A stretch of 64,000 bases of DNA from NCBI GenBank assembly GCA_021014325.1, contig JAJGQC010000635.1, positions 1 to 64,000 of the forward strand, in the 5' to 3' direction. The notes beneath the pieces were generated by a model. It was not told where the DNA came from and did no database searches. It saw only the letters and a list, made by a program, of their open reading frames with translations. A program made the translations under genes and the position numbers. Positions 1-10,356 of the stretch are shown here, piece after piece; the stretch's first letter is position 1; each line of letters opens with the position of its first letter. Source of the DNA: Plazaster borealis. Lineage: Eukaryota; Echinodermata; Asteroidea; Forcipulatida; Labidiasteridae.

Positions 1-2
1 AG

Positions 3-104
3 ATCGGCGACCTAGTATACCCCCATGGTGACACGCAACAAGACACGCAGCAGCGTGCGCTGCCTGGTGGACTGAGGCACAGAGGATGCGCGCCAATGTC
101 GTAG
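3..104 (+). CDS. possible tail of a terminal coding exon (uncertain)
   Basis: An open frame runs in from the window edge for 33 codons and stops with TAG at 102-104. Overlapping AATAAA signals lie about 90 bp downstream (193-198 and 197-202), as expected for a last exon with a short 3' UTR. The peptide is Gln/Gly/Arg-rich and matches no family I know. There is no visible splice acceptor because the window starts inside it. Chance is a real alternative. Confidence 0.15.
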   Translation: MGDLVYPHGDTQQDTQQRALPGGLRHRGCAPMS

Positions 105-2594
105 ATTAGAGAGGGTAATCAACTCAGGGTATGTGTCGTATCGCATGAAACGCTCCAGGTGCTAAGATATTATATAACCCATGTTAAAATTAAATAAATA
201 AAATAGCAACAACAAAAAAGGGATTTCAATGTTTTCAAACATTGAATCAAACATTGGAGACAAGGAATTATCAAGATTTATGCAAATCATGATTAAATAT
301 TTTAGTCTTATTTCTAACTCAGCCAGCTGTTATAATGGTGAGTATTTACAATTGTCAAACAAATTATTGATTTTTAGATTCGATTGAAGATCTAAGGGTA
401 ATGTTATAAATGCGAGTTTTAAAAACAGTCGTGGATGCTTGTAGGTATGTACCGCGTATTATTAATCTTAAGTAACAATTGTTTGGAATTTTGTAGATAG
501 TGCCCCTTCTTGGTTCCCCAGGACTACTTTAACCTGTTATTCATGCAAACCCAGGGAAAATTCAACTGTTTATTATGTCATTGCACTATTAACTTTATGT
601 AATGTTTAATCAAAGCGCCCTTCCATCCTTGGGTTATTGTCTCCTCTTGTGCATTTCCAACTTGAAGGATAAATTCCCAACTTAAACACTAGACTTAGTT
701 ACTTTTTGTAGCACTTCCCATCGTTTCCGTTGAGGGCTACAGTCTTATCTCGTGGGTTTAAATTCTAAGTTTATGCATTTGTTTGTTTTAACTGTACAAA
801 GGTTTTATATGTACTCACAAGGCAAGGTGCGTTTCATGTACATATATTGCTCAAAATCCTATACACTACGTTTCCCATTATTAAATTAACTTGGAAACTT
901 GGCACAGATGAAGAGCACTATGTCAATAGTCAGCGTAGCGGGGAGCCTAGAATAGGGACCTGCTTCGCCCTTATGTTGGCTGGTCCTGTGGCATTGATCT
1001 GGAACCAGGAATGGATATTGTCTCCAGCCTGGCCAACAGGGGACTGCCAGTGCCCGGAGCCTCTAGTCACCGGTGCCGGCTCATGGACGGCTGACTCAAT
1101 GAAAGGATATTGTCACCGGTGCAGAGGACTCAGGCCGTCCTGACATGCCTTGCCCTTTGCCAAATGTTTTGTCAAATCTACTACTTCAATAAACTTTGAT
1201 AAACTCTAAAATAACTCTGCAAATGAAGAATGAGGTAACTACAGTGTATACTGTTTATCTTTATTACAAATACAATATATAAATACTTAACAAAGCAAGG
1301 TGGAGAAAAGCATGTAAATAACGGAGCTGTTACGAAACACATGTGTACTGTACACCACTGGCCACTAAGAGAAAAGAGGAAGCTAACGTGGCCTATGCCA
1401 CGGGGCCACTTGACTAGAGTCAACGGATGGTGCTATTATGTAAACATTTAGCGATGCGCCTGCCGGCTTAGAAAAGTATGCACATGTTGTGGCTCCACTG
1501 CATGGAGTCTGGAAATTGTTTATTTAGAAAAGAGTCTAAAAGATTTTAAAAGAGTCTAAATAATGTTGATTTCAAATCAAAGGTTAGATGTACTAACTTC
1601 CCTATCACCCCATAACCCATCGTGTGACCATACATGTACATGGACCAATGGGAAGGCTTACCTGCATTCCACGCTGACAGAGCTTAATGGGCCCAAATGA
1701 CACTTCACTTGCCATCCCCTAAAAAGGCAAAGGATGTATTATGATTAATCAAAGAATTTGCAAATTATACTAAACTACAATCACAAAACATTAGTTACTA
1801 TTGTAGGTAATGATACACACCCGAGCTAATTAAAAAAGGATTAATGATTTGATTTACATGTACCTACTTGGGTGTTGCAAGTATTGAATATAACATTACA
1901 ATTTCTTGAGCGATGATGAATGATGAATGATGAATGAAGATGCTAATTCATTTATCTTCATTTACCACTAAGTGTGGAATATTTTGCCTTTCTCGCCTCT
2001 TTTTTAGCTAAAATGTGTGACATTTCAGAAAATTCTTTCCCTATTCTGTCAAAACACATGCAACATTTATTGACAGGGATGAGAGTGGATGAAAAAGAAA
2101 ATCCATAATGTTAAACCGTAAATGGTAAAATACAGCTGGTTGTGTCACAAGTAATGATTGCATCTCAAAGACTACGAACAAAAATGGACAACGTTTATGT
2201 TTTCCCTTGCCCCCACCCTGGGCCCTTATTTAAAAACGACGATGAGGACGACTTTATGCTCTTGTATGAGGACGATAATTTCTAACATGGTCATTGAGTG
2301 CAGCCCTGTCCGTGTAGCTTGTCGTCTCAAAAGAAGAAAAATAAGCAGAACAGATTGAACCCTACCGCTTATGGACTGGTCCGTAGGCCAGGACAGAAAG
2401 TGTGATCCCGTATACCTTTGTAGGCAAAGAGACCAAGAGAGATTAGTTTTCTTCTGCTTGTTTATAACTTGCGTAATCTCAACTTGATTCGAAGCCATGT
2501 TAATTTCTTATATCGTAAATTCGACTGTTGTGCCTGTAGTAATTCAAGCAGGATTTGCAAGTTCCGCTTATCCATTTTTTTTTTTCTTCAAAAT
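105..2594. other. unassigned AT-rich DNA, no supported gene
   Basis: No recognisable protein or structured RNA. The longest frame is a 98-codon plus-strand ORF at 847-1143, which has no familiar motif and an AATAAA about 45 bp after its stop; it could be chance. There is a small tandem repeat, three copies of GATGAAT at 1915-1935. Probably intronic or intergenic. Confidence 0.5.
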
Positions 2595-2783
2595 GTTGAC
2601 TCCACAAAATGGCCGACCGTGTTTGTTCACGATGTAAAAGGAAAACCACGCGATTTCGAGACATATTTGTGTGGATCATTGTATTCTACTTTAAAACATC
2701 TTTCTTACCATATGCAATTTATAACAAACGGTTACAAATGCTTTTGATAGACCAACTCGCCCGATCCAAGGCAACGTGTCCCT
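2595..2783 (+). mobile_element. right-hand half of a TTAA-flanked foldback MITE
   Basis: It aligns with the right half of the complete element at 23421-24039: it starts at the remnant of the internal 'gactcc...aaatggccg' arm and ends with the same terminus, AAGGCAACGTGTCCCT, followed by TTAA (2784-2787). The sequence after that TTAA also occurs without the MITE at 40993 (GGC-TTAA-GTCTTTG), giving an empty site. The left half is missing. TTAA duplication is typical of piggyBac-mobilised MITEs; no transposase is present. Confidence 0.7.
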
Positions 2784-4223
2784 TTAAGTCTTTGTTATTT
2801 CATTACTTTGAGTGCGGCATATGTTGCAAGAAACATTGAACACTAGAGGGCGTTGCACAACAAAGCGATTGCACAGGATTGTTTATTTTGCAGGGTGATT
2901 GCGCAAAGTCAAAATGTTGCAATGAAGAACCAATTGTTTTTTATCGTTTGAGTGGTTGTGTTAATAAGGTTTTTTTGTTTATGAAACGCGTGTTACCAAC
3001 CATTTCAGAAACGGTTACACAATTAAAAAAACAACTGTAAATGCTAAGGCTTTGTAAGCCTCCCTGTGGCGGTCACCCAGTTAACCATCCGATCAACCGG
3101 TTAAACATCTACATTATTACGGTTCTGATAAAATAATGTTAAAAAATCAACCTCAAAAAGTGTCGCGAAATTTTGACCATAATAAATGTGAACGGTTAAG
3201 CCCGGTTCATACTTCCTGCCAATGCGAATGCGAAGCGAATTTGACTTGAATTTGACGTCACAACTCTGTTTGCGCTTAATACTCAGCAAAGTTGAGCACG
3301 GCTCAACTCTTGCGACTACTCGTTGCGAATTTGTGACGTCAATATTCGATTCACATTCGCAGGAAGTATGAACAGGGCTTTACACATATAACTGACCGCT
3401 TCAGAAACGGTTACGGGTTTACTAAAAAATAACTGTAAATGCATGTAAAGCTAAATGCTAAATTCTTGTTTTGGCTAAAACAGTAAATTCATATGGGATA
3501 CGAGTGTAGTGTAATTTTGGCTCTTCACACCCCAAATCCAACACTGACCGTTTAGCCATGGAAAAAAAAGCTAATTTCTCTGTTCTACACCTTTCCTCAA
3601 CCAGTAAGTTTTTTGTTTGCTACACGGTGGTTTCCTGAAGTAATGCCATTGCATAAGAAACCTACAACATATCGCTTTCCAGCGAACGGACCCAAGCGCA
3701 TACAAGTCTGCCATGCCGCACATCGCCTCAGAACACGGCGGTCTATTTTTTCACGCCCACGCTGAAACCTGAATAACGATGTGATTTGAGCGCTAGCCCT
3801 TTGCTGCCCAGAGAGTTTGGTTTCGCAACAACAACGGCAAATTCAGATCCGAAATACAATGGAAACTAAACTATGTTTAAGTCTCTCATCGTTAGGAGTC
3901 TATGTATATTGTATGAAATACGCAACATCGTCAGATAACGGGACAAGGACTTGATCAAGTTAAGAATCTTAGAATATTCATGTCATTATAACTAAGTAAA
4001 ATAATTAATTTAGTTAAGCTAATTACCTTTTCCTATAACTTCATGACCCAAGCTTTAATTTGATATAGATCTGACTTTATGTTTACACATTAGGATATTT
4101 GGCGTAAACAAAAGCGTACAAATGCTATGGGATTTAAAGTGGAAACAAAGAATAATAATAATAAAAACAAAAAAATTTTGACGAAAACAATAGCTGTTCG
4201 ACTACTACATCGGAACAGCTAAT
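2784..4223 (-). mobile_element. HINE-like rolling-circle element, partial copy (5' part)
   Basis: This stretch is closely similar to 40993-42960 and 44437-46370 and shares the same order of blocks: an 'aacattgaacRctagagggcg' block, a nested inverted-repeat element (3199-3379), an 'attcatgtcattataactaag' block, and an (AAT)n microsatellite (4151-4163). It then has a 'tttgacgaaaacaat' box and a hairpin whose arms are AGCTGTTCG and CGGAACAGCT (4192-4220). On the minus strand the hairpin is the beginning of the element. The tandem-repeat middle and the CTAG end are absent. No coding capacity. Confidence 0.6.
3199..3379. mobile_element. 181-bp foldback element with TTA duplication (AGCCC ends)
   Basis: The ends AGCCCGGTTCATACTTCCTG and its complement form a terminal inverted repeat, and the two arms pair over most of their length through GCGAATGCGAA and TTTGACGTCA. 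TTA precedes (3196-3198) and follows (3380-3382) it. Same-position relatives lie at 41434-41635 and 44833-45020, so it inserted before the host repeat was copied. It is non-coding. Confidence 0.65.
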
Positions 4224-6309
4224 ACTAATATTCTAAGCACTTATATAGTGTTCTTACGCAGAAAAGGTACCACAATGCTTTACAACAATAAATATTACAA
4301 CAATCAACAATACAATGCAAAGGAATGAAATAAATATCCTAGCAAGTCTAGAAAAAGGTGAGTTTTAAGCGATGTTATGAATTCAGTAAGTGAAATGGCA
4401 AGACGTATTTGATATGAAAGATTGTTCCAAATGTTTGGAGCAGCTGCAAAATAACCTTTGAAAGATGAAGAGTATCTGGTTTGAGGTTTTGAGAGAATCC
4501 TTGTGTCTGAGCTAGAACGGAGTGTGCGATTAGGCTGGTAAGGAGTGATAAGTTCAGTAAGGTAAGGGGAGCAGTTTGCTCCAACATTTATATGTGATGG
4601 TTAACAACTTGAAGATGATACGCTCATGAATAGGAAGCCAGTGGAGTTGTTGAAGGCGGGGTGAGACGTGGTCATATTTCGCCATAAAGATTAATTTTTC
4701 TGCCCTGTTCTGGAGTCGTTGGATACGCTTAATGTCTTTGCTGGACAAACCATAAAGAAGACAGCTCCCATAGTCTAAACGTGGATGTGATTAGAGCACG
4801 AACAGCGCAGGACAAGTTGTTTCATCTATCAGGCTACGTACACGTGACAGGTTTCTCAGATGAAAATTTACAGTTTTACAGATAGAAGAAACATGTTGGG
4901 ACATAGTTAAGGCTGAACCAAAGACAATGCCACGGTTTCTTATTGTGGAGGATGGTTTGATTATGGTATTTCCTACAGAAAGAGAAATGTTGGGTACAAG
5001 TTTTTGAATTCTTGGTTGTGCTGCAATAAACAATTCATTTTTTTCATGGTTAAGGAGAAGCATGTTTTGGCACATCCAGTCCTTAATTTTAGATATGCAT
5101 CTCGTTAGAACAGAAAGAGCTTGATCTATATCACCTGGCTTCCGGGGGTCAGCAAAAACATACAACTGAATGTTGTCCGCATAGAAATGGAATCTGACAC
5201 CAGGTTGATGCTTAATTATATCTGCAATTGGGTATAACATGAAAACAATTGTGGCCCAACACAGGAACCTTGTGGTAAACCATAAGTAAGGATTTTGGAA
5301 CAGGAGTACTCATTAGCTATCTTAATCTTACAAGTTCTGTTACAAAGGGAAGTCTGTAACCAGTCAATGATGCTACTTCTAAACCCAAAGACATCAGTTA
5401 ATCTTTCTAATAGAATATCGTGGATCTATTGTGTCGAATGCAGCTGACAGGCCAGCAACACCACAAAGACGGCCTGCTGATTGTCAATAGCATGGATTAT
5501 ATCACTTTTGACCCGCAACAAAGCCTTCTCCGTGCTATGGCCAGACCTGTAAGCTGATTGAAATTTACAATACAGATTATTATTGACAATATGTTCAGTG
5601 ACACGCGATAAAACAACTTTCTCAATTACTTTAGAAAGAAAAGCAACATTTGAAACCGCCTATAGTTTTTGAAAATGTTTTTGTTCAAGGAAGGACCTTT
5701 CAAAAGCGGGCAACCACTGCATCTTTTAAATTTGTTGAAAGGTTCCGTGGACAAAGATGTGTATACAATGGATAACAATACAGGAACAATCGTGCACACA
5801 TTTTGTTTTAGAAGCCATGTGGGAAGTGGATCTAATGTACGATACATGATTTATTATTGAAATTCATGAGGATTTTCCGAACTTCATTGTGATCTGCCAG
5901 GTCGAATACATGAAACTCATCAGAACTACACATGAAGTAGGATGGGTTATTACATATAAATCAGCTGAACTAATATTTTCCTGATTTTGGTGATTTTGGC
6001 ATCAAAGAAATTGCTAAATCTGTCACATACATGTAGATTTTTGATGGAATTGTCATTTGGAAGAGTAAGAATGTTTCTGTTGAGGAGAGTATTTACTGTC
6101 TTGAAAACAGTTCTTGTGTCGGCTGTGGAGAGTTGTTTTGTATAATAATCTGATTTTGCTTTCCTTGTTAGTCTTGTGAAGGCATGGATTTCATCCAGGT
6201 ACAGGCGGTGGTCAGCAAGATTTCGTGATTTTGTCCACTTACGCTCGAAGTTTACGCCTGGCAATGGAAAACTTGAATGCGTTGCAAAGATCGCTGGCGA
6301 AGGAATCAT
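4224..6309 (-). pseudogene. CR1/L2-like non-LTR retrotransposon (LINE) ORF2 remnant
   Basis: On the minus strand, pieces of one reverse-transcriptase polyprotein follow in order: the pre-RT linker (6309-5950), RT blocks with a PSLNKNIFKNYR motif (about 5847-5640), an AFDTID block (about 5450-5420), GLPQGS (about 5285-5265), the catalytic box (5183-5172) and the C-terminal LHWLP region (4748-4554). The last part, ending LKTHLF, continues in another frame after a one-base shift near 4567. The 3' UTR ends with the 'ctatataagtgctt' motif common in CR1/L2 LINEs. The catalytic box reads YADN instead of YADD, and there are several stops and frameshifts, so it is dead. The endonuclease is missing (5' truncation). 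Clade assignment is from motif memory. Confidence 0.85.
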
Positions 6310-7585
6310 TATCGATACTGTGATAATTTCTCGAGTTTGACCTAATCTTTACACAATCGGGTGTCTCCCAAATTATTTTGTCCTTTATACTTTTTGTTGT
6401 TTATAGGCCAACAGAGGTGGTACAAACCTCTTCCTAGAGCAATCGCTTCCATCAAAGTCAATTTGTAGTCAGATAGATTATTGACAAAGTGTTGACTTTC
6501 AATGGCTTTTTGTTTAAGAAAACCAAACTCTCGCTTTTCTTTTTTCTTTTTGGTTATTATACGTGAGGGAGTGGACATTTCTTTTGCTAATCTACATTTC
6601 AATTTTGTTTGCCTCTGTTAAGTCTTTTTGACATAGTTGCAACAATAAAGTCCTCAGCTGTTTTAGTATGATGCTTTTGCATCAAGGACGATAGAGTTGC
6701 AAAGATCATTGTTGGTTTGCAATCGTTTTAAATACCCGACATATGAGGGACCAACATCCACCAACATTATTCACGCATGTGTTGTGACACTGCCAGAGGT
6801 TGATGTCTGGTAAGGTCAGGTCATCATATTGACAAACTTGGATCTGATGGTCAGGATATCGGTTGTGAAAGAAGGGTGGTGGGGGTTGTTTGTTGGGTAG
6901 GGAGAAAAAGAGAGGAAGATACATTAGGGAAGAGGAAGAGTTGGCGGTTTGCTGCAGGGTGGTTGTTAGAAAGAATGACAAAACCAACACTCAAAAAACA
7001 AAAAAAGAGGGTTGTAAGGGATATAAAATTCAGGATTTTTAAGAAAAGGTTTACATTAAGGTGATCTTCCAAGTTTGAGTTAATACGGCTGATAACACTT
7101 TTTATAAAGGGAATGGTCACCATAAAGAAACCAAATGGGACTGAGAGAGGTATAGAGGAGAAAAGAAGCAAATAGATGGACATCAATATAGTTTAGGAGT
7201 TTGAGTAGGACATGCTAGAGGCCAACAAAAAAGAAATAATTGTATAGTTTTATGAAAACAAACATGATTAAAATCTCTTTAAATATGGTGGATCTGAAAA
7301 GAACCAGTGTGTATTCTTGGCATATCTGAGAGAGGGTCTATAGTTAGTGTGTAACTCATTTGATTTGTGCATGAACAATATTGCAATTCCTACGATTAAG
7401 GGTTTACGTTAAAAGGCATTAGTATGTTAGTATGTTAGTATGAAAACACAATTTGTTCATCATGACGCCATCAACTGTCAAGTTACGGTAATTCAATGCG
7501 ATTACTTTAAAAATCATATCTCCTATTGGAGGGATGGAGGGATTTTCGTCTACACCATTTAAATAATTGGTATAGTTGGCTGTCG
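6310..7585. other. unassigned DNA, no supported gene
   Basis: Several short frames occur on both strands but none has a recognisable motif. A purine-rich block (about 6860-7040) gives long but compositionally biased frames. GTTAGTAT is repeated three times near 7417-7441. I see no transposon ends here. Confidence 0.45.
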
Positions 7586-7827
7586 TATAGACGATGTGAC
7601 TTCTGTTTACATTCAAACCGCCTCTGTTGACAAAACACTCGTTTCCGCCGGGCAAGAAGACGCGTACTCATGGTAACATTGCGTGTCCTTTATAGCTGTA
7701 CTCATGGTAACATTGCGTGTCCTTTATAGCTGGCTGTCAGTACACAAAGGTTTTGCCCGGCGACATGCGCGCGCATCATGTTTTGGTTTTCAAATGACGT
7801 CAGAGGTCACATCGTCTATACCTTTCT
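7586..7827. repeat. imperfect inverted repeat around a 34-bp tandem duplication
   Basis: Two copies of a 34-bp unit (beginning TACTCATGGTAACATTGCG) stand side by side at 7665-7698 and 7699-7732. Flanking them, 'gtcacatcgtctatac'-type and 'ttgcccggcg' sequences occur in opposite orientation at 7586-7655 (minus) and 7750-7827 (plus). Its position next to the truncated DIRS element makes a DIRS-type terminal repeat possible, but this is not shown. Confidence 0.5.
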
Positions 7828-8410
7828 GGTTGAGGCTCGGCGCGAGTGGGCTGCGATCATTGCAGCCCGTCGCGAAAGGCCTGCTGAGCAGAGGGATTGC
7901 ATTACAGTACCCAACAAGTCAGGTGAAGATCCCCTGGAGCGCAAAGATTCATCCCCGAGTCAGGTTGATAGAGGAGATCCGCTCGTTTTGGTAGGATCAG
8001 CGGGCAGTAAACCAGATGCCAGTGGAGATGGGGAAACCACAGCTGGCGGGGCCAGAGTGGGCTATGAGGAGGATTCGGCAGTCCTCCTGCTCTATCTTGG
8101 CAAGCATCCGAGGAATGTGGAAGATAGGCGGACGCATAAGCCAGTAGGTCGCTCCACTGCACCATCAGCGAGTTGATCTGCCACGCTGTTGGGGTCAGGG
8201 CCCCTTGCACAGTACACGGCAGTTGGTTGTTGGTTGTTTGCTTGAAAGAGCGACCGAGCCACCTGTGGGAGCAGTGACCACTGGTATGGGCGATCCAGCC
8301 GGGTGGAGGGTCGCCTCAGCTGTGAAGCGACGTGTCGGTCGTGACTGTCCCTGACGGACGGGCAGGCGGAAGACTCAGCCCTGCGTGACAATCCTCGACT
8401 AGCCACCAGC
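7780..8410 (-). pseudogene. DIRS-like retrotransposon: RNase H and linker remnant
   Basis: Minus-strand frames at 8406-8092 and 8210-7902 together show the DIRS post-RT region: an LSRR motif, a '(Q)WSLLPQVARSLF' block like the EW-x-L-x-P stretch of DIRS RNase H, then 'MVQWSDLLAYA' and 'LWPRQLWFP' blocks. The frames overlap because of a frameshift near 8190. The tyrosine recombinase that should follow is absent; the element appears cut off near 7780. Confidence 0.65.
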
Positions 8411-8499
8411 GGAGGTGGGGACTAGCCAGGCGTAGTAGGCACTGGATGGTGGATAGGATGCCGAATGGGCTTGTAGAAAGAGAGCAGGTGAAGTTGAAT

Positions 8500-9154
8500 A
8501 GGCCTCATCCTCAACCTGCAAAATCTACCAAGTCCACCATGCTGGCCATAAGGCCCAACAGCCTGAGCCAGGCCAGTGCCGAAGCCACTACCGCCTGCAG
8601 CCCCAATTGTCTTCGCATCCGGTGCACCTGCGGTGAGGTGATCAGTCTGGTCGGGAGCACCACAAATTCAGAGAACGAGGAATTTGTGGTGCTCCGCCTG
8701 ATTGGCATGTGAAGATACGGGTCCTTCAGGTCCAACCTTGCCGCCCATGCGGGAGTTATTATTAACTCCAGTATAGTCCTTAGCATCTCCATATAGAAAC
8801 GCTTCGGACATATAAACCTGTTGAGGGTTTTCAGCCTCCTTCTTGGGGGTCAAAAAGAAGGTTGACATGAAGCCCGTCCGAGTCCCCAAACGGGGGACAA
8901 CACGCACCGATCGCTTCAGGAGGAGAGTGTTGATCTCCACCTCGAGGGAGCCACGCTTTGCCATGTCGGACAGCACAGGCATTGGCTGACTGAGCATGTC
9001 CGGCGGGGGGGTCCTCGTAAACTGGAGCGCCAGAACCGCGGCTCATCATTTCAAGGACCAACCGGTCGGAGGTGACCTGACCCCAGGACCCCATAAACTC
9101 CTGAAGGCGGCCTCTAACAGGTTTGTCAGCAGGAGGTCCCCCAGAGACGAGCAA
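8500..9154 (-). pseudogene. DIRS-like retrotransposon: reverse transcriptase remnant
   Basis: Successive minus-strand frames give RT blocks in the right order: GRLQEFMGSWGQVTSD (9154-8831 frame), 'INTLLLKRSVRVVP' and 'GFMSTFFLTPKKE' (8997-8668 frame), and 'METLRTI'-like and ARLDLKDPYLHMPI (8792-8511 frame). The last corresponds to RT motif A, with the D of LDLKD present. The parts lie in three frames, so several indels have accumulated. The D-D motif C was not found. The run of GC-rich codons contrasts with the AT-rich surroundings. Confidence 0.75.
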
Positions 9155-9297
9155 GTCACTTGCATTTTATCGGGGCGTAGGTGCAAGGAAACCGCCACCT
9201 GACTGTGGAAAGCGTGAGTCAGCCATATTGTCGGCGCAACCACGAAAACTGCCCCAGGCTATTTTTGTGGGTGGCGCCGGGGGATGACAATAGAGGC

Positions 9298-9872
9298 CTA
9301 CTTCTTTGTCTTGCCCGCCTTGGTTGCCAAGGCTCGTGGTTTCTTCAGGTTTATTTTGTCGATGGCAGGAAACAAGTTCGACCCTGAAAGCGAAAGATTG
9401 ACCAGGCACATATGTGCACCCGCTGAGGACAGAAAAAGCGCGTCAAGTACATTGGCACGACGCACCAAAGTCGCCAGGGTCGCCACTCTGGTAAATTGGT
9501 CCAGGTCGGAGCGTCCACCGTTGTCCAGGTAGTGGAGAGCAGCCGCCATCATGTCGGCTGGCACAGCTGAATTTTCCTTGCACCCCAGCGCCGGGTACTC
9601 TGACAAGAGCATGAGGAAGGAAGTTGCACGCATGCCCATGCGCACCGATGAATCCATTTTCCGAGCAACATCCTCCAGTTTCCCGCGGGTCTTGTCCGCA
9701 AAGGGGAGCTTGGAGGACGCTGATCCTCTGTCGGCGACCTTATCAGTGGCATAGTCCAGCAGGACTGGGGTGGCAAAATACTTATTGAAATCCTTGGAGG
9801 AAAATCCATTATAGGGCTCCATACGTTTGGAATACGCCGTCCAAGATTTTGCCTCCTCACTCCTGTCCATGC
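9298..9872 (-). pseudogene. DIRS-like retrotransposon: Gag-like ORF1, 5' truncated
   Basis: An open minus-strand frame of about 190 codons shows the helical segments 'LEDVARKMDSSVRMGMRAT' and 'HYLDNGGRSDLDQFTRVATL', which resemble ORF1/Gag of DIRS elements, and it lies just upstream of the RT in the same direction. The Met at the start of the frame (9876) is at the junction with the ~146-bp tandem array, so the true N-terminus is missing. It is the best preserved frame of this element. Confidence 0.6.
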
Positions 9873-10353
9873 ACAATCAAGCTGAAACTTTGCATGTATT
9901 CATCCTGGAATGTGTAACATCGAAATATTTAAGGTCCTGTCCTAATGAGGTCATCAATTTTCACGTGACGTCACCTTAAAGGTGAAATGTTAAAAGATCT
10001 ATGTATACAGAGATAAAATACTTGATCGAGCTAAAACCTTGCATGTATTCAAGTCGGGATGTATTACATCTACAATTTTAGGCCACACGATGACGCCCTC
10101 ATGCAACATGTGACGTCACCTTACAGGTGCATTTTTCAAATGTGTATATTTACAGGTAAAAATGAACGATCAAGCTGATACTTTGCATGTATTCAAGCTG
10201 GGATGTGTAACACACAAAATTTCAGGTACTGTTCCAATGAAATCATCAAGTGTCACGTGACGTCACCTTAAATGTGTAGTTTTACAAGATCTATATAAAC
10301 AAATAAAATGTGCGATCGTTCTGAAACCTTGCATGCATTCATGTCGGGATGAG
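9873..10353. repeat. tandem array of a ~146-bp unit (about 3.3 copies)
   Basis: The phrase 'atcragctgaaac-ttgcatgtattc' recurs at about 9877, 10025, 10169 and 10315, a period of 144-148 bp. Each unit also has a 'cacgtgacgtcacctta' block. The fourth unit is interrupted at 10356 by the TTA-flanked element and continues at 12417-12500. Confidence 0.85.
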
Positions 10354-10356
10354 TTA

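Noticed and set aside
847..1143. 98-codon plus-strand frame near an AATAAA
   Set aside because: No motif, no splice evidence, and open frames of this length are expected by chance; kept only as a note.
7683..8176. plus-strand frames of 103 and 132 codons
   Set aside because: Antisense shadows of the DIRS RNase H/linker region.
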